Position numbers and translations under genes: made by a program | Assembly: GCF_021440085.1 (NCBI RefSeq) | Contig: NZ_JAKCPW010000003.1 | Location: 248,001-312,000, forward strand | Source of the DNA: Dyadobacter sp. CY261 | Lineage (GTDB): Bacteria > Bacteroidota > Bacteroidia > Cytophagales > Spirosomataceae | Reading direction: 5' to 3' | Length of the DNA stretch: 64,000 nt | The notes under the pieces: generated by a model | What the model was told of the DNA's origin: nothing | Database searches by the model: none | What the model saw: the letters and a program-made list of their open reading frames with translations, nothing else | Shown here: positions 1 to 8,410 of the stretch, piece after piece | How positions within the stretch are numbered: position 1 is the stretch's first letter | Layout: each line of letters begins with the position of its first letter

Positions 1-1
1 A

Positions 2-160
2 GGTTATCTGTCATTGACCGAACATGCCGGACAAGAAAAAACCATTGAAGCCCTCGCCTGGGCATTGCTATCAGGCAGCATTCTGATTCTGCCTGCGCTT
101 TTTTATCTGATTTATAGCTTTCAAAAAAATCCGCTCAACTACGGAAATGAGGCACATTAA
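2..160 (+). CDS. C-terminal end of a membrane protein, possibly cytochrome bd oxidase subunit II (partial)
   Basis: An open frame enters from the left edge and ends at TAA 158-160, giving 52 visible residues. They contain one strongly hydrophobic helix (ALLSGSILILPALFYLIYSF) followed by a short polar tail ending in NEAH. A last helix followed by a short tail and the PALFYLIYSFQK pattern resemble the C-terminus of CydB-type subunits of cytochrome bd quinol oxidase. Too little is visible to be sure, and any polytopic membrane protein could end this way. The gene continues upstream of the window. Confidence 0.45.
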   Translation, partial: GYLSLTEHAGQEKTIEALAWALLSGSILILPALFYLIYSFQKNPLNYGNEAH

Positions 161-337
161 CTTAAATGCCGTTGTCAAGCCCGTAAACTAATTCTTTTTC
201 GGTCCTTTTCCATTCAATAACCATTTGGTGCCACACGGACATCGGAATGAGCTCGACTGTGCCTGTTATCATACTTTGTGGAAAAATCGCGGCGGCGGAG
301 CTGCTTTTCAAAAAGTGATTTAAACACTACATCCACA

Positions 338-1087
338 ATGATCAAAGCGCTAATCATCGACGACGAGCCTAAGGCCCGCAGTGTTTTACACCAGTTCATC
401 ATCAGTTTTGTGCCAGAAATCACGGAGGCGCGAATGGCCGCATCTGTGGAGGAAGCCCGGGGAATTCTGCAGGTATTCAAGCCCGACCTCGTATTTCTGG
501 ATGTAGAAATGCCGCATCAAAACGGTTTTGACTTTTTGCTCCTGCCTAACATGCCCGATTTTGACGTGATCTTCACCACAGCCTATAATCAGTACGCCAT
601 ACAGGCAATACGGTTCAGTGCATTGGATTTTCTCCTGAAACCGATTAGCCCGGAGGACCTGCGTGCGGCCGTCAAACGGCATTTTTCCAAAGGGGAAAGC
701 TTTCGACAGCGAAAGCTGCTTTTCGACAATCTGGCGGCCAATATCGACAAAAGGGATGTCAAAGATTTCCGGTTGGCGGTGCCCTCGAGCGAAGGGGTTT
801 TCTTTTTTATGATCCATGAAATACTCCGCCTCGAAGCAGACCGTAATTATACGATCATCCACCTGATCGGTAAGCGGCCGTTCATTGCGAGCAAAACGTT
901 GAAGCATTTTGAAGATATGCTGATCAAATTCAGGTTTGTCCGCACGCACAAATCCCACCTGGTTAATCTCGACCATATTATCCGGATCAGCAACAACAAC
1001 GAATTTATTATTCTTTCGGACGGCTCACGCATCGAAGTGTCGCGCCGCAAAAAGGACGAGGTCCAGCGACAGCTCAACATCCACTGA
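338..1087 (+). CDS. LytTR-family two-component response regulator
   Basis: 249-residue cytoplasmic response regulator. The N-terminal receiver domain (about residues 2-120) shows the acidic pair DD8-9, phospho-acceptor Asp55 in VFLDVEMP, and the conserved Lys in FLLKPI. The C-terminal LytTR DNA-binding domain (about 145-245) has the typical ILRLEADRNYTIIHL and FVRTHKSHLVNL segments. The start was placed at ATG 338 because MIKALIIDDE is the canonical beginning; an upstream in-frame ATG at 278 would add 20 unlikely residues. No sensor kinase lies next to it in the window. LytTR regulators in Bacteroidota usually pair with a LytS/YehU-like kinase, which could be encoded elsewhere. Confidence 0.93.
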   Translation: MIKALIIDDEPKARSVLHQFIISFVPEITEARMAASVEEARGILQVFKPDLVFLDVEMPHQNGFDFLLLPNMPDFDVIFTTAYNQYAIQAIRFSALDFLLKPISPEDLRAAVKRHFSKGESFRQRKLLFDNLAANIDKRDVKDFRLAVPSSEGVFFFMIHEILRLEADRNYTIIHLIGKRPFIASKTLKHFEDMLIKFRFVRTHKSHLVNLDHIIRISNNNEFIILSDGSRIEVSRRKKDEVQRQLNIH

Positions 1088-1097
1088 TCTGCCTTTG

Positions 1098-1175
1098 CAA
1101 AACAATGTGTGGAAACATTTATGAGGAAAACACGTATTTCCCCGTAAAAAAATATAATTCCTTTGCATTGTTTTG
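1098..1175. repeat. 10-bp inverted repeat upstream of the FucP-like gene
   Basis: CAAAACAATG at 1098-1107 is repeated exactly in inverted orientation (CATTGTTTTG) at 1166-1175, both just after CTTTG. The pair lies between the response-regulator stop and the transporter start. It could be a paired regulator site or a long-loop RNA structure for the downstream sugar module. This is inference; no regulator is identified. Confidence 0.35.
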
Positions 1176-1218
1176 TTTTACTTTACAGCCGTTCCTGCAT
1201 CTAATTATACTAACCTTT

Positions 1219-2472
1219 ATGACCGATCGTAAGACGCGGCTGGCTGTCATTCTCATCACGTCACTGTTTTTTCTCTGGGGTTTCGCCCTCAACCTGAACC
1301 CAATCCTGATCCCGCATTTAAAGAAAGCCTGTCAGCTCAGCGACTTCCAGTCGGCGCTCATCGACTCCGCATCTTACATCGCGTATTTCCTCATCGCATT
1401 GCCGGCGGGGCTTTTCATGAAAAAATATGGGTACAAGGCTGGTATCGCCTTTGGATTGCTGCTTTTCGCTGCCGGCTCATTTCTATTTTATCCGGCTGCA
1501 GAGATGCGGCATTTCGGCTTTTTCCTTTTCGCATTGTTTGTGATTGCCAGCGGGCTTACCATGCTCGAAACCGCTGCAAATCCCTACATTACTGTGCTTG
1601 GCGATGCAGATTCGGCCACGCAGAGGCTCAACTTTGCTCAGTCCTTCAACGGCCTGGCAGCATTTCTGGCGCCGCTGATGGGTGGAAAATTCATTCTTTC
1701 TGGTAAAACTCTTACCGAGGCACAGCAGCAAGCCATGTCGCCCGGCGAGCTCGACGCTTATCTGAACACCGAAGCTTCGTCGGTGCAGATTCCGTTTATA
1801 CTAATTGGCTTGGTAGTACTATTTGTTGCCGTCATGATCTGGCGTACTTCCCTTCCTGAGATCAAGGAAGAAGAGGAAGTTGAACAAAAAGCCAGCGGCT
1901 CTATCTGGGGAGAAAAAAATCTCATCCTTGGCACCATCGCCCAGTTTTTCTATGTTGGTGCACAGGTTTGTATCAGCAGCTTTTTTATCCGTTTTGCCGA
2001 CCATGTCGCGGGCGTCGAAGAAAAAACAGCAGCCTATCTGCTCTCGGGCGCATTGCTGGCATTCATGATTGGCCGCTTTATAGGGACCTATTTAATGCGC
2101 TTCGTGGCACCACCGCGCTTGCTGGCGATTTACAGCATTGCTAACATCGTGCTCCTCATCGTCGCCGTGCTTACGAATGGCATGTTCTCCGTTTACGCCC
2201 TGGTTGGCGTCGAATTCTTCATGTCAATCATGTTCCCGACGATTTTCGCTTTGAGCATCCGCGGATTGGGTGAGAAAACCAAAATCGGTTCTTCGCTCGT
2301 CATCATGTCGATTGTCGGCGGTGCTTTTTTCCCGGTGATTATGGGTCAGGTATCGGATATTTCGTCCATTCAAACGGCTTACATAGTCCCTGCGGTCTGT
2401 TTTCTGGTAGTACTATACTTCGCGGTCCGTAACAGTTCGGTGAAGAATGTGACGCTGGGCACTTCTCATTAA
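1219..2472 (+). CDS. fucP: FucP-like sugar MFS transporter (probable L-fucose:H+ symporter)
   Basis: 417-residue inner-membrane transporter of the major facilitator superfamily. About 12 hydrophobic helices are visible. The N-terminal segment ITSLFFLWGFALNLNPILIPHLK and the motif LETAANPYITVLG are hallmarks of the FHS (fucose/glucose/galactose) family. ATG 1219 was chosen over an in-frame ATG at 1105 because the extra 38 residues are not family-like and overlap the promoter region. It is followed 41 bp later by a fucose-dehydrogenase-like SDR and then a zinc alcohol dehydrogenase, which supports a 6-deoxy-sugar uptake and oxidation role. Related substrates (galactose, glucose) cannot be excluded. 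Confidence 0.88.
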   Translation: MTDRKTRLAVILITSLFFLWGFALNLNPILIPHLKKACQLSDFQSALIDSASYIAYFLIALPAGLFMKKYGYKAGIAFGLLLFAAGSFLFYPAAEMRHFGFFLFALFVIASGLTMLETAANPYITVLGDADSATQRLNFAQSFNGLAAFLAPLMGGKFILSGKTLTEAQQQAMSPGELDAYLNTEASSVQIPFILIGLVVLFVAVMIWRTSLPEIKEEEEVEQKASGSIWGEKNLILGTIAQFFYVGAQVCISSFFIRFADHVAGVEEKTAAYLLSGALLAFMIGRFIGTYLMRFVAPPRLLAIYSIANIVLLIVAVLTNGMFSVYALVGVEFFMSIMFPTIFALSIRGLGEKTKIGSSLVIMSIVGGAFFPVIMGQVSDISSIQTAYIVPAVCFLVVLYFAVRNSSVKNVTLGTSH

Positions 2473-2513
2473 GATATAAGCAGTTCATTTATAAGTTATT
2501 ATTTTAATCAATA

Positions 2514-3302
2514 ATGGATTTAAAACTTCAAAATAAGGTAGTCATCGTGACAGGCGGTGCAAAGGGAATTGGCGAAGGCATTGTGCATGTGCTGGCATCC
2601 GAAGGAGCGATTCCTGTGATCGTGGGCAGAAATACGGAAGATAACCAAAAGGTAATCGACGCGCTGGCTGCCCAAGGCAAAGAGGCATTTCAGGTAGTAG
2701 CCGAATTAACCCACCCCGAGGCATCTGAAAAAGCAGTGAATGACGTACTTGAAAAATACGGCCGGATCGATGGCCTGGTCAATAATGCCGGTGTGAATGA
2801 TGGTGTAGGACTTGAAAATGGCAGTTACGACGGTTTCATCGCCTCCCTGCATAAAAATGTGGTGCATTACTATCTGATGGCGCATTATGCATTACCGGCA
2901 TTAAAGGCCTCCAAAGGCTCCATCGTTAATATCAGTTCTAAAACGGCGGATACCGGCCAGGGCGGAACGTCGGCCTATGCCGCTGCTAATGGCGGCCGCA
3001 ACGCCTTGACCCGCGAATGGGCAGTGGAATTGCTCAAATATGGCATCCGCGTCAACTCAGTGATTGTGGCGGAATGCTGGACGCCACTTTATGAGAAATG
3101 GATCGAGACATTGCCGAACCCAAAAGAAAAGCTGGCATCGATTACCGCGAATATCCCATTGGAAAACCGCATGACCACCGCGGAGGAAATCGCGAACATG
3201 ACCGTTTTCCTGCTTTCGGAAAGATCCAGCCACACAACAGGACAGCTCATTTATGTCGACGGCGGCTACGTCCACCTCGACCGCGCGCTGGCCAATTCCT
3301 GA
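2514..3302 (+). CDS. SDR family oxidoreductase, L-fucose dehydrogenase-like
   Basis: 262-residue short-chain dehydrogenase/reductase. It has the NAD(P) motif TGGAKGIG near residue 14, NNAG near 90 and a catalytic Ser at about 142 (NISSKT). The Tyr155 position is followed by A-A-A-N, so the lysine of the YxxxK motif is Asn159 (codon AAT 2988-2990). The C-terminal part (AECWTPLYEKWI, IYVDGGYVHLDR) resembles L-fucose dehydrogenases of the non-phosphorylating fucose pathway, which oxidise L-fucose to the lactone. It lies between the FucP-like transporter and the zinc dehydrogenase, likely in one operon. The Asn substitution may lower or change activity, or be a subfamily trait. Confidence 0.85.
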   Translation: MDLKLQNKVVIVTGGAKGIGEGIVHVLASEGAIPVIVGRNTEDNQKVIDALAAQGKEAFQVVAELTHPEASEKAVNDVLEKYGRIDGLVNNAGVNDGVGLENGSYDGFIASLHKNVVHYYLMAHYALPALKASKGSIVNISSKTADTGQGGTSAYAAANGGRNALTREWAVELLKYGIRVNSVIVAECWTPLYEKWIETLPNPKEKLASITANIPLENRMTTAEEIANMTVFLLSERSSHTTGQLIYVDGGYVHLDRALANS

Positions 3303-3313
3303 AATATCTGACC

Positions 3314-4327
3314 ATGGAGATACTTGTTTGCAACACCCCCGGCTCATTTTCCTACGAACAAGCCGAAGCACCGGTCGCAACACCGGGACATAGCATTCTT
3401 AAAATCAAAAGGATAGGCATCTGCGGTACCGACCTGCATGCATTTGAAGGAACGCAGCCATTCTTTAATTACCCAAGAATCCTGGGGCACGAGCTGGCCG
3501 GAGAAATCGTCGAAACCGACGCTCCTGGATTTGTGCCGGGCGAGGCGGTCACTTTTGTACCCTATTTCAACTGCGGCAAATGCGTCGCCTGCCGCAATGG
3601 CAAACCCAACTGCTGTACCAGCCTGAAAGTGTCGGGCGTGCATATCGACGGCGGGATGGCCGAATACCTTTCCGTCCCCTCCTATTCACTGGTTCACGGC
3701 GACGGCCTGAGCTTCGACGAGCTCGCTCTCGTGGAGCCGCTCGCGATAGGCGCGCACGGCGTGCGTCGAGCGGATGTACGTAAGGACGAATTTGTGCTCG
3801 TAGTAGGCGCAGGCCCTATTGGATTGGGAACAATGGAATTCGCACGCATTGCGGGTGGGAAAGTGATTGCATTGGATATCAATGACCAGCGGCTGGCGTT
3901 TTGCCGCGACCGCGTTGGCGTGGAGTATACGATCAATGGCCTAACGGAAAATGCCACAGAACGGCTGGCCGAGATCACGGATGGCGACATGCCTACCGTC
4001 GTCATCGACGCGACCGGCAACCTGCGTGCCATCAACACCGCTTTTGCCTACCTGGCGCATAGCGGAAAATATGTACTGGTCGGGCTTCAAAAAGGCGAAA
4101 TCGCATTCAGCCACCCTGAATTTCATAAACGGGAAGCAACACTGATGAGCAGCCGTAACGCTACCCGTGCCGATTTCGAGCACGTGATCCACAGCATGAA
4201 AAATGGCCTCGTGGACCCGAAAACATACATCACCCACCGCGTAGCATTCGGGCAGGTGAAGGATGAGTTCGAAAGCTGGCTCGACCCGGCCAACGGCGTC
4301 ATCAAAGCGATGGTCGAGCTGGATTAG
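3314..4327 (+). CDS. Zinc-dependent alcohol dehydrogenase (MDR superfamily)
   Basis: 337-residue medium-chain dehydrogenase. Catalytic zinc ligands are visible as Cys37 (GICGTDLH) and His59-Glu60 (GHELAG). The structural zinc site has its full set of four cysteines (C87, C90, C93, C101). The nucleotide-binding motif is VVGAGPIGLGTMEFA. ATG 3314 lies 11 bp after the SDR stop and gives a family-typical N-terminus; a longer frame from 3098 overlaps the SDR. The context suggests oxidation of a sugar acid or sugar alcohol in the same catabolic module. Threonine dehydrogenase- and sorbitol dehydrogenase-like enzymes have the same architecture, so the substrate is open. Confidence 0.9.
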   Translation: MEILVCNTPGSFSYEQAEAPVATPGHSILKIKRIGICGTDLHAFEGTQPFFNYPRILGHELAGEIVETDAPGFVPGEAVTFVPYFNCGKCVACRNGKPNCCTSLKVSGVHIDGGMAEYLSVPSYSLVHGDGLSFDELALVEPLAIGAHGVRRADVRKDEFVLVVGAGPIGLGTMEFARIAGGKVIALDINDQRLAFCRDRVGVEYTINGLTENATERLAEITDGDMPTVVIDATGNLRAINTAFAYLAHSGKYVLVGLQKGEIAFSHPEFHKREATLMSSRNATRADFEHVIHSMKNGLVDPKTYITHRVAFGQVKDEFESWLDPANGVIKAMVELD

Positions 4328-4334
4328 TGGAGAG

Positions 4335-4497
4335 GATCATGGACCATGGCTGACCGCTGACCGCCGACCGCTGACGGCCGACTGCTCGTTTCGTTTTTCT
4401 GCCGTTGTTGGTGTCATCAACCCGGCAGGACGGCCGAAAACCATGGTCCATGGTCATCAAGCATAAATCGGCGGTCAGCCGTCGGCCGTCGGCGGTC
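4335..4497. repeat. Heptad hairpin repeat, copy A (GACCnnn 7-mers in opposing arrays)
   Basis: Left array 4335-4382 on the plus strand reads as consecutive 7-mers GATCATG, GACCATG, (GCT), GACCGCT, GACCGCC, GACCGCT, GACGGCC, GAC. The right array 4442-4497 carries the same heptads on the minus strand: CATGGTC twice, then GGCGGTC, AGCCGTC, GGCCGTC, GGCGGTC. The opposing arrays can fold into long GC-rich hairpins. The element fills the gap between two convergent stop codons (zinc dehydrogenase plus, ABC permease minus), so it may also end transcription. Related copies lie at 33172-33314, 35815-35896 and 36594-36723. Confidence 0.8.
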
Positions 4498-4505
4498 ACA
4501 TCTCG

Positions 4506-5624
4506 TCAATTCGTCTTTTTATAATTCAAAATTGCCCAGCCATTCAATACCACGGCCATCAGGCCTACAATTCCTAAATGTGGTAAAATATCGTTAAAGC
4601 TGCTGCCTTTTAGAATAACCATCCGCATCACCTCGATCATATACCGCACCGGATTGAAGCGCGTGATCAGCTTAGCCCAATCAGGCATGCTGTCGATTGA
4701 AGTAAACAGACCACCCAGCAGTATGAACAGCATCATAAAAAAGAACATGATGAACATGGCTTGCTGCTGGGTATCACAAAATGTCGAGATCAGCAATCCG
4801 AAACCTAAAACGGCGAGCAGGTAAACGGAAATAAACGCATATAAGGTCAGCAGGCTTCCTTCCGGCACGATTCCATACACAAACCTTGCGACGATCAGGC
4901 CGATTGTGAATACGACATTGGCCAGCACCCAGAAAGGGATCAGTTTACCCAATATAAAAATGTGCTTTTTAATAGGCGTCACGTTGATCTGTTCGATCGT
5001 ACCGATCTCTTTCTCCCGTACGATATTCAATGCGGTCAAAAAACCACCTACCATTGTGACCAGGATCGCGAGAATACCCGGCACAATGAAAAACTTGTAA
5101 TTAAGCAACGGGTTGAACCAGTTAGAAGCCACCACCTCGATCACCGGAAACTGGCTAAACCGCGGTGTGGTAACGAGCTGCATACGGATGTCCGCATTGA
5201 AATCCCCGATAATACTGCCCAGATAGGAACCGCCCAGGCTGGCCTTCGTGCCATTGATCGCATTCACGGCAACGAATAGTTTTTCATGGTCCTCCCGGAT
5301 CAGGTTTCGTTCAAAATTATGCGGGATTTCGAGGATGAGATCTGCCTTATCAGATTCAATGAGGCCAAAAGCTTCCTTGAACGAGGCATTATAGCCCGTC
5401 AGCCGGAAGTAGCCCGACGCAATGATCTTGGCGATCAGCTTTTGCGAATAGGGCGATTTGTCATGATCAACGACCGACAAATTGATGTTCCTAACCTCAT
5501 AGTCGGCTGCTAACGGCATCAAAATGAGCTGTACCATCGGCATGAAAAAAATCAGTGCAACAATGGATTTGTCTCTGAAAATCTGCCGGAATTCTTTGCG
5601 TAACAAAAATCGTAACGTTCTCAT
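4506..5624 (-). CDS. ABC-2 type transporter permease (YhhJ/YbhR-like)
   Basis: 372-residue inner-membrane permease of the ABC-2 family. It has an N-terminal helix (SIVALIFFMPMVQLILMPL), a periplasmic domain of about 150 residues, and five to six C-terminal helices. The segment TALNIVREKEIGTIEQINVTPI is a family signature. It is the last gene of the efflux operon and overlaps the preceding permease by 4 bp, suggesting translational coupling. With its paralogue it should form the membrane pore served by the two ATPases at 6730-8410. Confidence 0.92.
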   Translation of the reverse strand: MRTLRFLLRKEFRQIFRDKSIVALIFFMPMVQLILMPLAADYEVRNINLSVVDHDKSPYSQKLIAKIIASGYFRLTGYNASFKEAFGLIESDKADLILEIPHNFERNLIREDHEKLFVAVNAINGTKASLGGSYLGSIIGDFNADIRMQLVTTPRFSQFPVIEVVASNWFNPLLNYKFFIVPGILAILVTMVGGFLTALNIVREKEIGTIEQINVTPIKKHIFILGKLIPFWVLANVVFTIGLIVARFVYGIVPEGSLLTLYAFISVYLLAVLGFGLLISTFCDTQQQAMFIMFFFMMLFILLGGLFTSIDSMPDWAKLITRFNPVRYMIEVMRMVILKGSSFNDILPHLGIVGLMAVVLNGWAILNYKKTN

Positions 5625-6727
5625 TGTAACCGGATTTTAAAGCTTTTTAAACTGACCATCAGCAGAAACACGGTCATTCCCAGCAGAATAAGCGTCTCTT
5701 TCCAAAGCATAGAAATCCCCAATCCTTTGATCATGATCGACTTCACGATAATATAAAACCATTTCGAAGGGACAATGTTGGAGATAATCTGCAACGGGAC
5801 AGGCATATTCTCGATCGGGAAAAGGAAACCGCTGAACATCATCGTCGGCAGTAGCATGCCCATGAGCGAAATGAGCATGGCAATCTGCTGGGTTTCGGTT
5901 TTGATCGAAATAAAGATCCCCAAAGCCAGACAGGTAATGATGAACAACGTACTTTCCGCAAACAACAATGGTACGCTTCCCTTTACCGGCAGATCCAGCA
6001 CGAAAACGCTCAGCAACAGGATCGCTACCACATTTACCAACGACAACGCGAGATAGGGAAACGCTTTGGCGAAGATTACCAAAACTGGTTTGAATGGTGA
6101 CACCAGCAGGATTTCCATGGTGCCTGTTTCCTTTTCGCGGACAATTGAAATCGCCGTCATCATCACCGACACGAGCATTAGTACCAGCGCCATGACACCC
6201 GGTACAAACCCATGAGCACCTTTCAGCTGCGGGTTGTAGAGCATCCTCACCTCCGGCGTAATCCGGTAAGGCATTTTCAGCGTCTTGTTAACCTGGTTTT
6301 GATAATCCATGATGATCGACGACAGGTAGTTGGTGATCATATTAGCCGTATTCACGTCGGTCGCATCCGCGATGACTTGTATCTGCGCCTTGTTGTGATG
6401 GAGCAGATCTTCATTGAAATTCACCGGAAACACTACCACCGCCTTGATCTTACCCTGCCGAAATGTGCTCAGGATCTCCTTATGGTTCAATGCCGCCTGG
6501 CGGATCTTGAAATACCGGCTCGAACCAATCTTCGTCAGCAGCTCCTGTGAAGCATTGTCTTTGGCATAGTCCACCACCAGTATTTCCGAATCCTTCACCT
6601 CGTTGGTCAGCGCAAAACCAAAGATCAATATCTGGGCGACGGGCATTCCAAAAAGGATCAGCAGTGTACGCTGGTCGCGGAGCACGTGGTAGAATTCTTT
6701 CGTCACAAATGCGAGAAACTGTTTCAT
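5621..6727 (-). CDS. ABC-2 type transporter permease (YhhJ/YbhS-like)
   Basis: 368-residue ABC-2 permease with the same design as its downstream paralogue: an N-terminal helix, a large periplasmic domain, then C-terminal helices. The signature TAISIVREKETGTMEILLVSPF is present. Its start lies 3 bp from the stop of the ATPase gene and its end overlaps the next permease by 4 bp. The pair probably forms a heteromeric exporter in the style of YbhFSR or YhiI-RbbA-YhhJ, linked to the HlyD and TolC proteins of the same operon. The substrate is likely a drug or toxic compound (inference). Confidence 0.92.
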   Translation of the reverse strand: MKQFLAFVTKEFYHVLRDQRTLLILFGMPVAQILIFGFALTNEVKDSEILVVDYAKDNASQELLTKIGSSRYFKIRQAALNHKEILSTFRQGKIKAVVVFPVNFNEDLLHHNKAQIQVIADATDVNTANMITNYLSSIIMDYQNQVNKTLKMPYRITPEVRMLYNPQLKGAHGFVPGVMALVLMLVSVMMTAISIVREKETGTMEILLVSPFKPVLVIFAKAFPYLALSLVNVVAILLLSVFVLDLPVKGSVPLLFAESTLFIITCLALGIFISIKTETQQIAMLISLMGMLLPTMMFSGFLFPIENMPVPLQIISNIVPSKWFYIIVKSIMIKGLGISMLWKETLILLGMTVFLLMVSLKSFKIRLQ

Positions 6728-6729
6728 GG

Positions 6730-7482
6730 CTAGTCCCCTCTTTTGGCGCCGCGCGCGAGCTGGTAAAAAACTTCATCCATCGAGCGCACATGAAAGCGGT
6801 TTTTCAGGTTCGCAGGCGTGTCAAGTACTTCCATTTTGCCATCTACCATAATGGATATACGATTGCAGTACTCGGCCTCGTCCATATAATGTGTCGTTAC
6901 GAAAACGGTAATGCCACGATCGGACGCTTCGTAGATCAGGTCCCAGAACTGCCGCCTCGTCACCGGGTCGACGCCGCCAGTGGGTTCGTCCAAAAACACG
7001 ATTTTCGGCTCGTGGAGCACCGCCACCGAAAATGACAGCTTCTGCTTCCAGCCAAGCGGCAAAGAGGCGACCAACTTATTTGCCTCCGATTTTAACCCGA
7101 GAACTTGCAGCAATTCTTCGGTTTTAGATTTGATCTTTTGGTCGGAAAGGCCGTAAATGCCACCGAAAAATTCGATATTTTCCCGCACCGTCAGGTTTTC
7201 GTAAAGTGAAAACTTCTGGCTCATGTAGCCTATATTCTTCTTGATCTGCTCGGTTTGGGTGTAAACATCATAGCCCGCAATAGTAGCTTTTCCCGAGCTA
7301 GGCGAGGAAAGGCCGCAGAGCATCCGCATCGCGGTGGTTTTCCCGGCACCATTCGCGCCCAGGAAGCCGAATATCTCTCCTTTATGTACTTCAAAACTAA
7401 TTTCATTGGTGGCAATAAAGTCTCCGAAGCGCTTCGTCAGCTTCTCGCAGACTATCACTTTATCGTCCTGCATCATCATCAT
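6730..7482 (-). CDS. ABC transporter ATP-binding protein
   Basis: 250-residue ATPase of the exporter. Walker A is GANGAGKTTAMR and Walker B with the catalytic Glu is VFLDEPTGG. The H-loop is VTTHYMDEAEYC. The signature loop is LPLGWKQKL rather than LSGGQ, a variant also known from other YhiH/RbbA-like second ATPases. The start falls in a run of four ATG codons at 7482-7471; 7482 is taken, 16 bp after the upstream stop, although any of the four could serve. A longer frame to 7647 overlaps the preceding ATPase and adds 55 non-homologous residues. Confidence 0.93.
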   Translation of the reverse strand: MMMMQDDKVIVCEKLTKRFGDFIATNEISFEVHKGEIFGFLGANGAGKTTAMRMLCGLSSPSSGKATIAGYDVYTQTEQIKKNIGYMSQKFSLYENLTVRENIEFFGGIYGLSDQKIKSKTEELLQVLGLKSEANKLVASLPLGWKQKLSFSVAVLHEPKIVFLDEPTGGVDPVTRRQFWDLIYEASDRGITVFVTTHYMDEAEYCNRISIMVDGKMEVLDTPANLKNRFHVRSMDEVFYQLARGAKRGD

Positions 7483-7498
7483 AGCTATGCCGGTTTTT

Positions 7499-8410
7499 TT
7501 AATGTAATAATTTGATAAATGAATCCTCGATCGTCGCACGCGCTGCCAGCACTTCCACGCCCGAAAGCCCGTGTGCATGCAGGTACGATTCCAATGCCTC
7601 GGGCTGCATTTGCCCATTAGCAAAAACGGCATGTGCATATTCGCCAAATGCGTAGCTATTGAGCATGTCCGGATGCTTTTCCAGGACTTTCAGCAGCCGG
7701 TACATCTGGTCGGCCTTGACGGCGAGCAGGGTATCCGGATAGCCGTTCACAATATTGTCGGGCTTGTCGATCGAGAGGATTTTCCCTCCCTGGATCAATG
7801 CAATGCGGTCGCAGAGCGAGGCCTCGTCCATGTAGGGCGTCGAAACCAGGATGGTAATGTTCTGCTCTTTCAATCGTTTGAGCATCTCCCAGAATTCCTT
7901 CCGAGATACGGGGTCCACACCAGTAGTCGGTTCGTCCAGGAATAACGTCGTCGGTTGGTGTATCAGCGCGCAGCATAAGGCCAGTTTCTGCTTCATACCG
8001 CCCGATAACTTGCCTGCCCGACGGCTTTTAAATGGCTCAATCTGGACATAGATGTCTTTAATCAGATGATAATTCTCTTCAATGGTCGTCCCGAAAACCG
8101 TCGCGAAGAAATGCAGGTTCTCTTCAATCGTAAGGTCCTGATAAAGCGAGAACTTGCCGGGCATATACCCTACTGAACTCCTTATTGCCCTGAAATCCTT
8201 TACAATATCATGGCCATCCACGCTTGCCGAACCGCCGTCCGGCAGCAGCAGGGTCGTCAGCATACGGAAAATGCTCGTCTTACCCGCGCCATCCGGCCCT
8301 ATCAGCCCGAAAAGCTCGCCCTGGTTCACTGAAAACGATACGTCGTCCACAGCCACCGTTTGCTCTTTCCCGTAGGTTTTCGTCAGATTTTTTACGACAA
8401 CCGCTTCCAT
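7499..8410 (-). CDS. ABC transporter ATP-binding protein
   Basis: 303-residue ATPase with canonical motifs: Walker A GPDGAGKTSIFR, signature LSGGMKQKL, Walker B LFLDEPTTGVD and a D-loop. The usual H-loop histidine is replaced in VSTPYMDEA (Pro where THYMDEA is typical), while its partner ATPase keeps the histidine. An 80-residue C-terminal extension follows the ATPase domain. The start codon overlaps the HlyD stop by 1 bp. It probably pairs with the 250-residue ATPase to drive the two ABC-2 permeases. Confidence 0.93.
   Translation of the reverse strand: MEAVVVKNLTKTYGKEQTVAVDDVSFSVNQGELFGLIGPDGAGKTSIFRMLTTLLLPDGGSASVDGHDIVKDFRAIRSSVGYMPGKFSLYQDLTIEENLHFFATVFGTTIEENYHLIKDIYVQIEPFKSRRAGKLSGGMKQKLALCCALIHQPTTLFLDEPTTGVDPVSRKEFWEMLKRLKEQNITILVSTPYMDEASLCDRIALIQGGKILSIDKPDNIVNGYPDTLLAVKADQMYRLLKVLEKHPDMLNSYAFGEYAHAVFANGQMQPEALESYLHAHGLSGVEVLAARATIEDSFIKLLH

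Noticed and set aside
386..976. 196-residue minus-strand frame opposite the LytTR regulator
   Set aside because: It overlaps the whole regulator gene and shows no family features.
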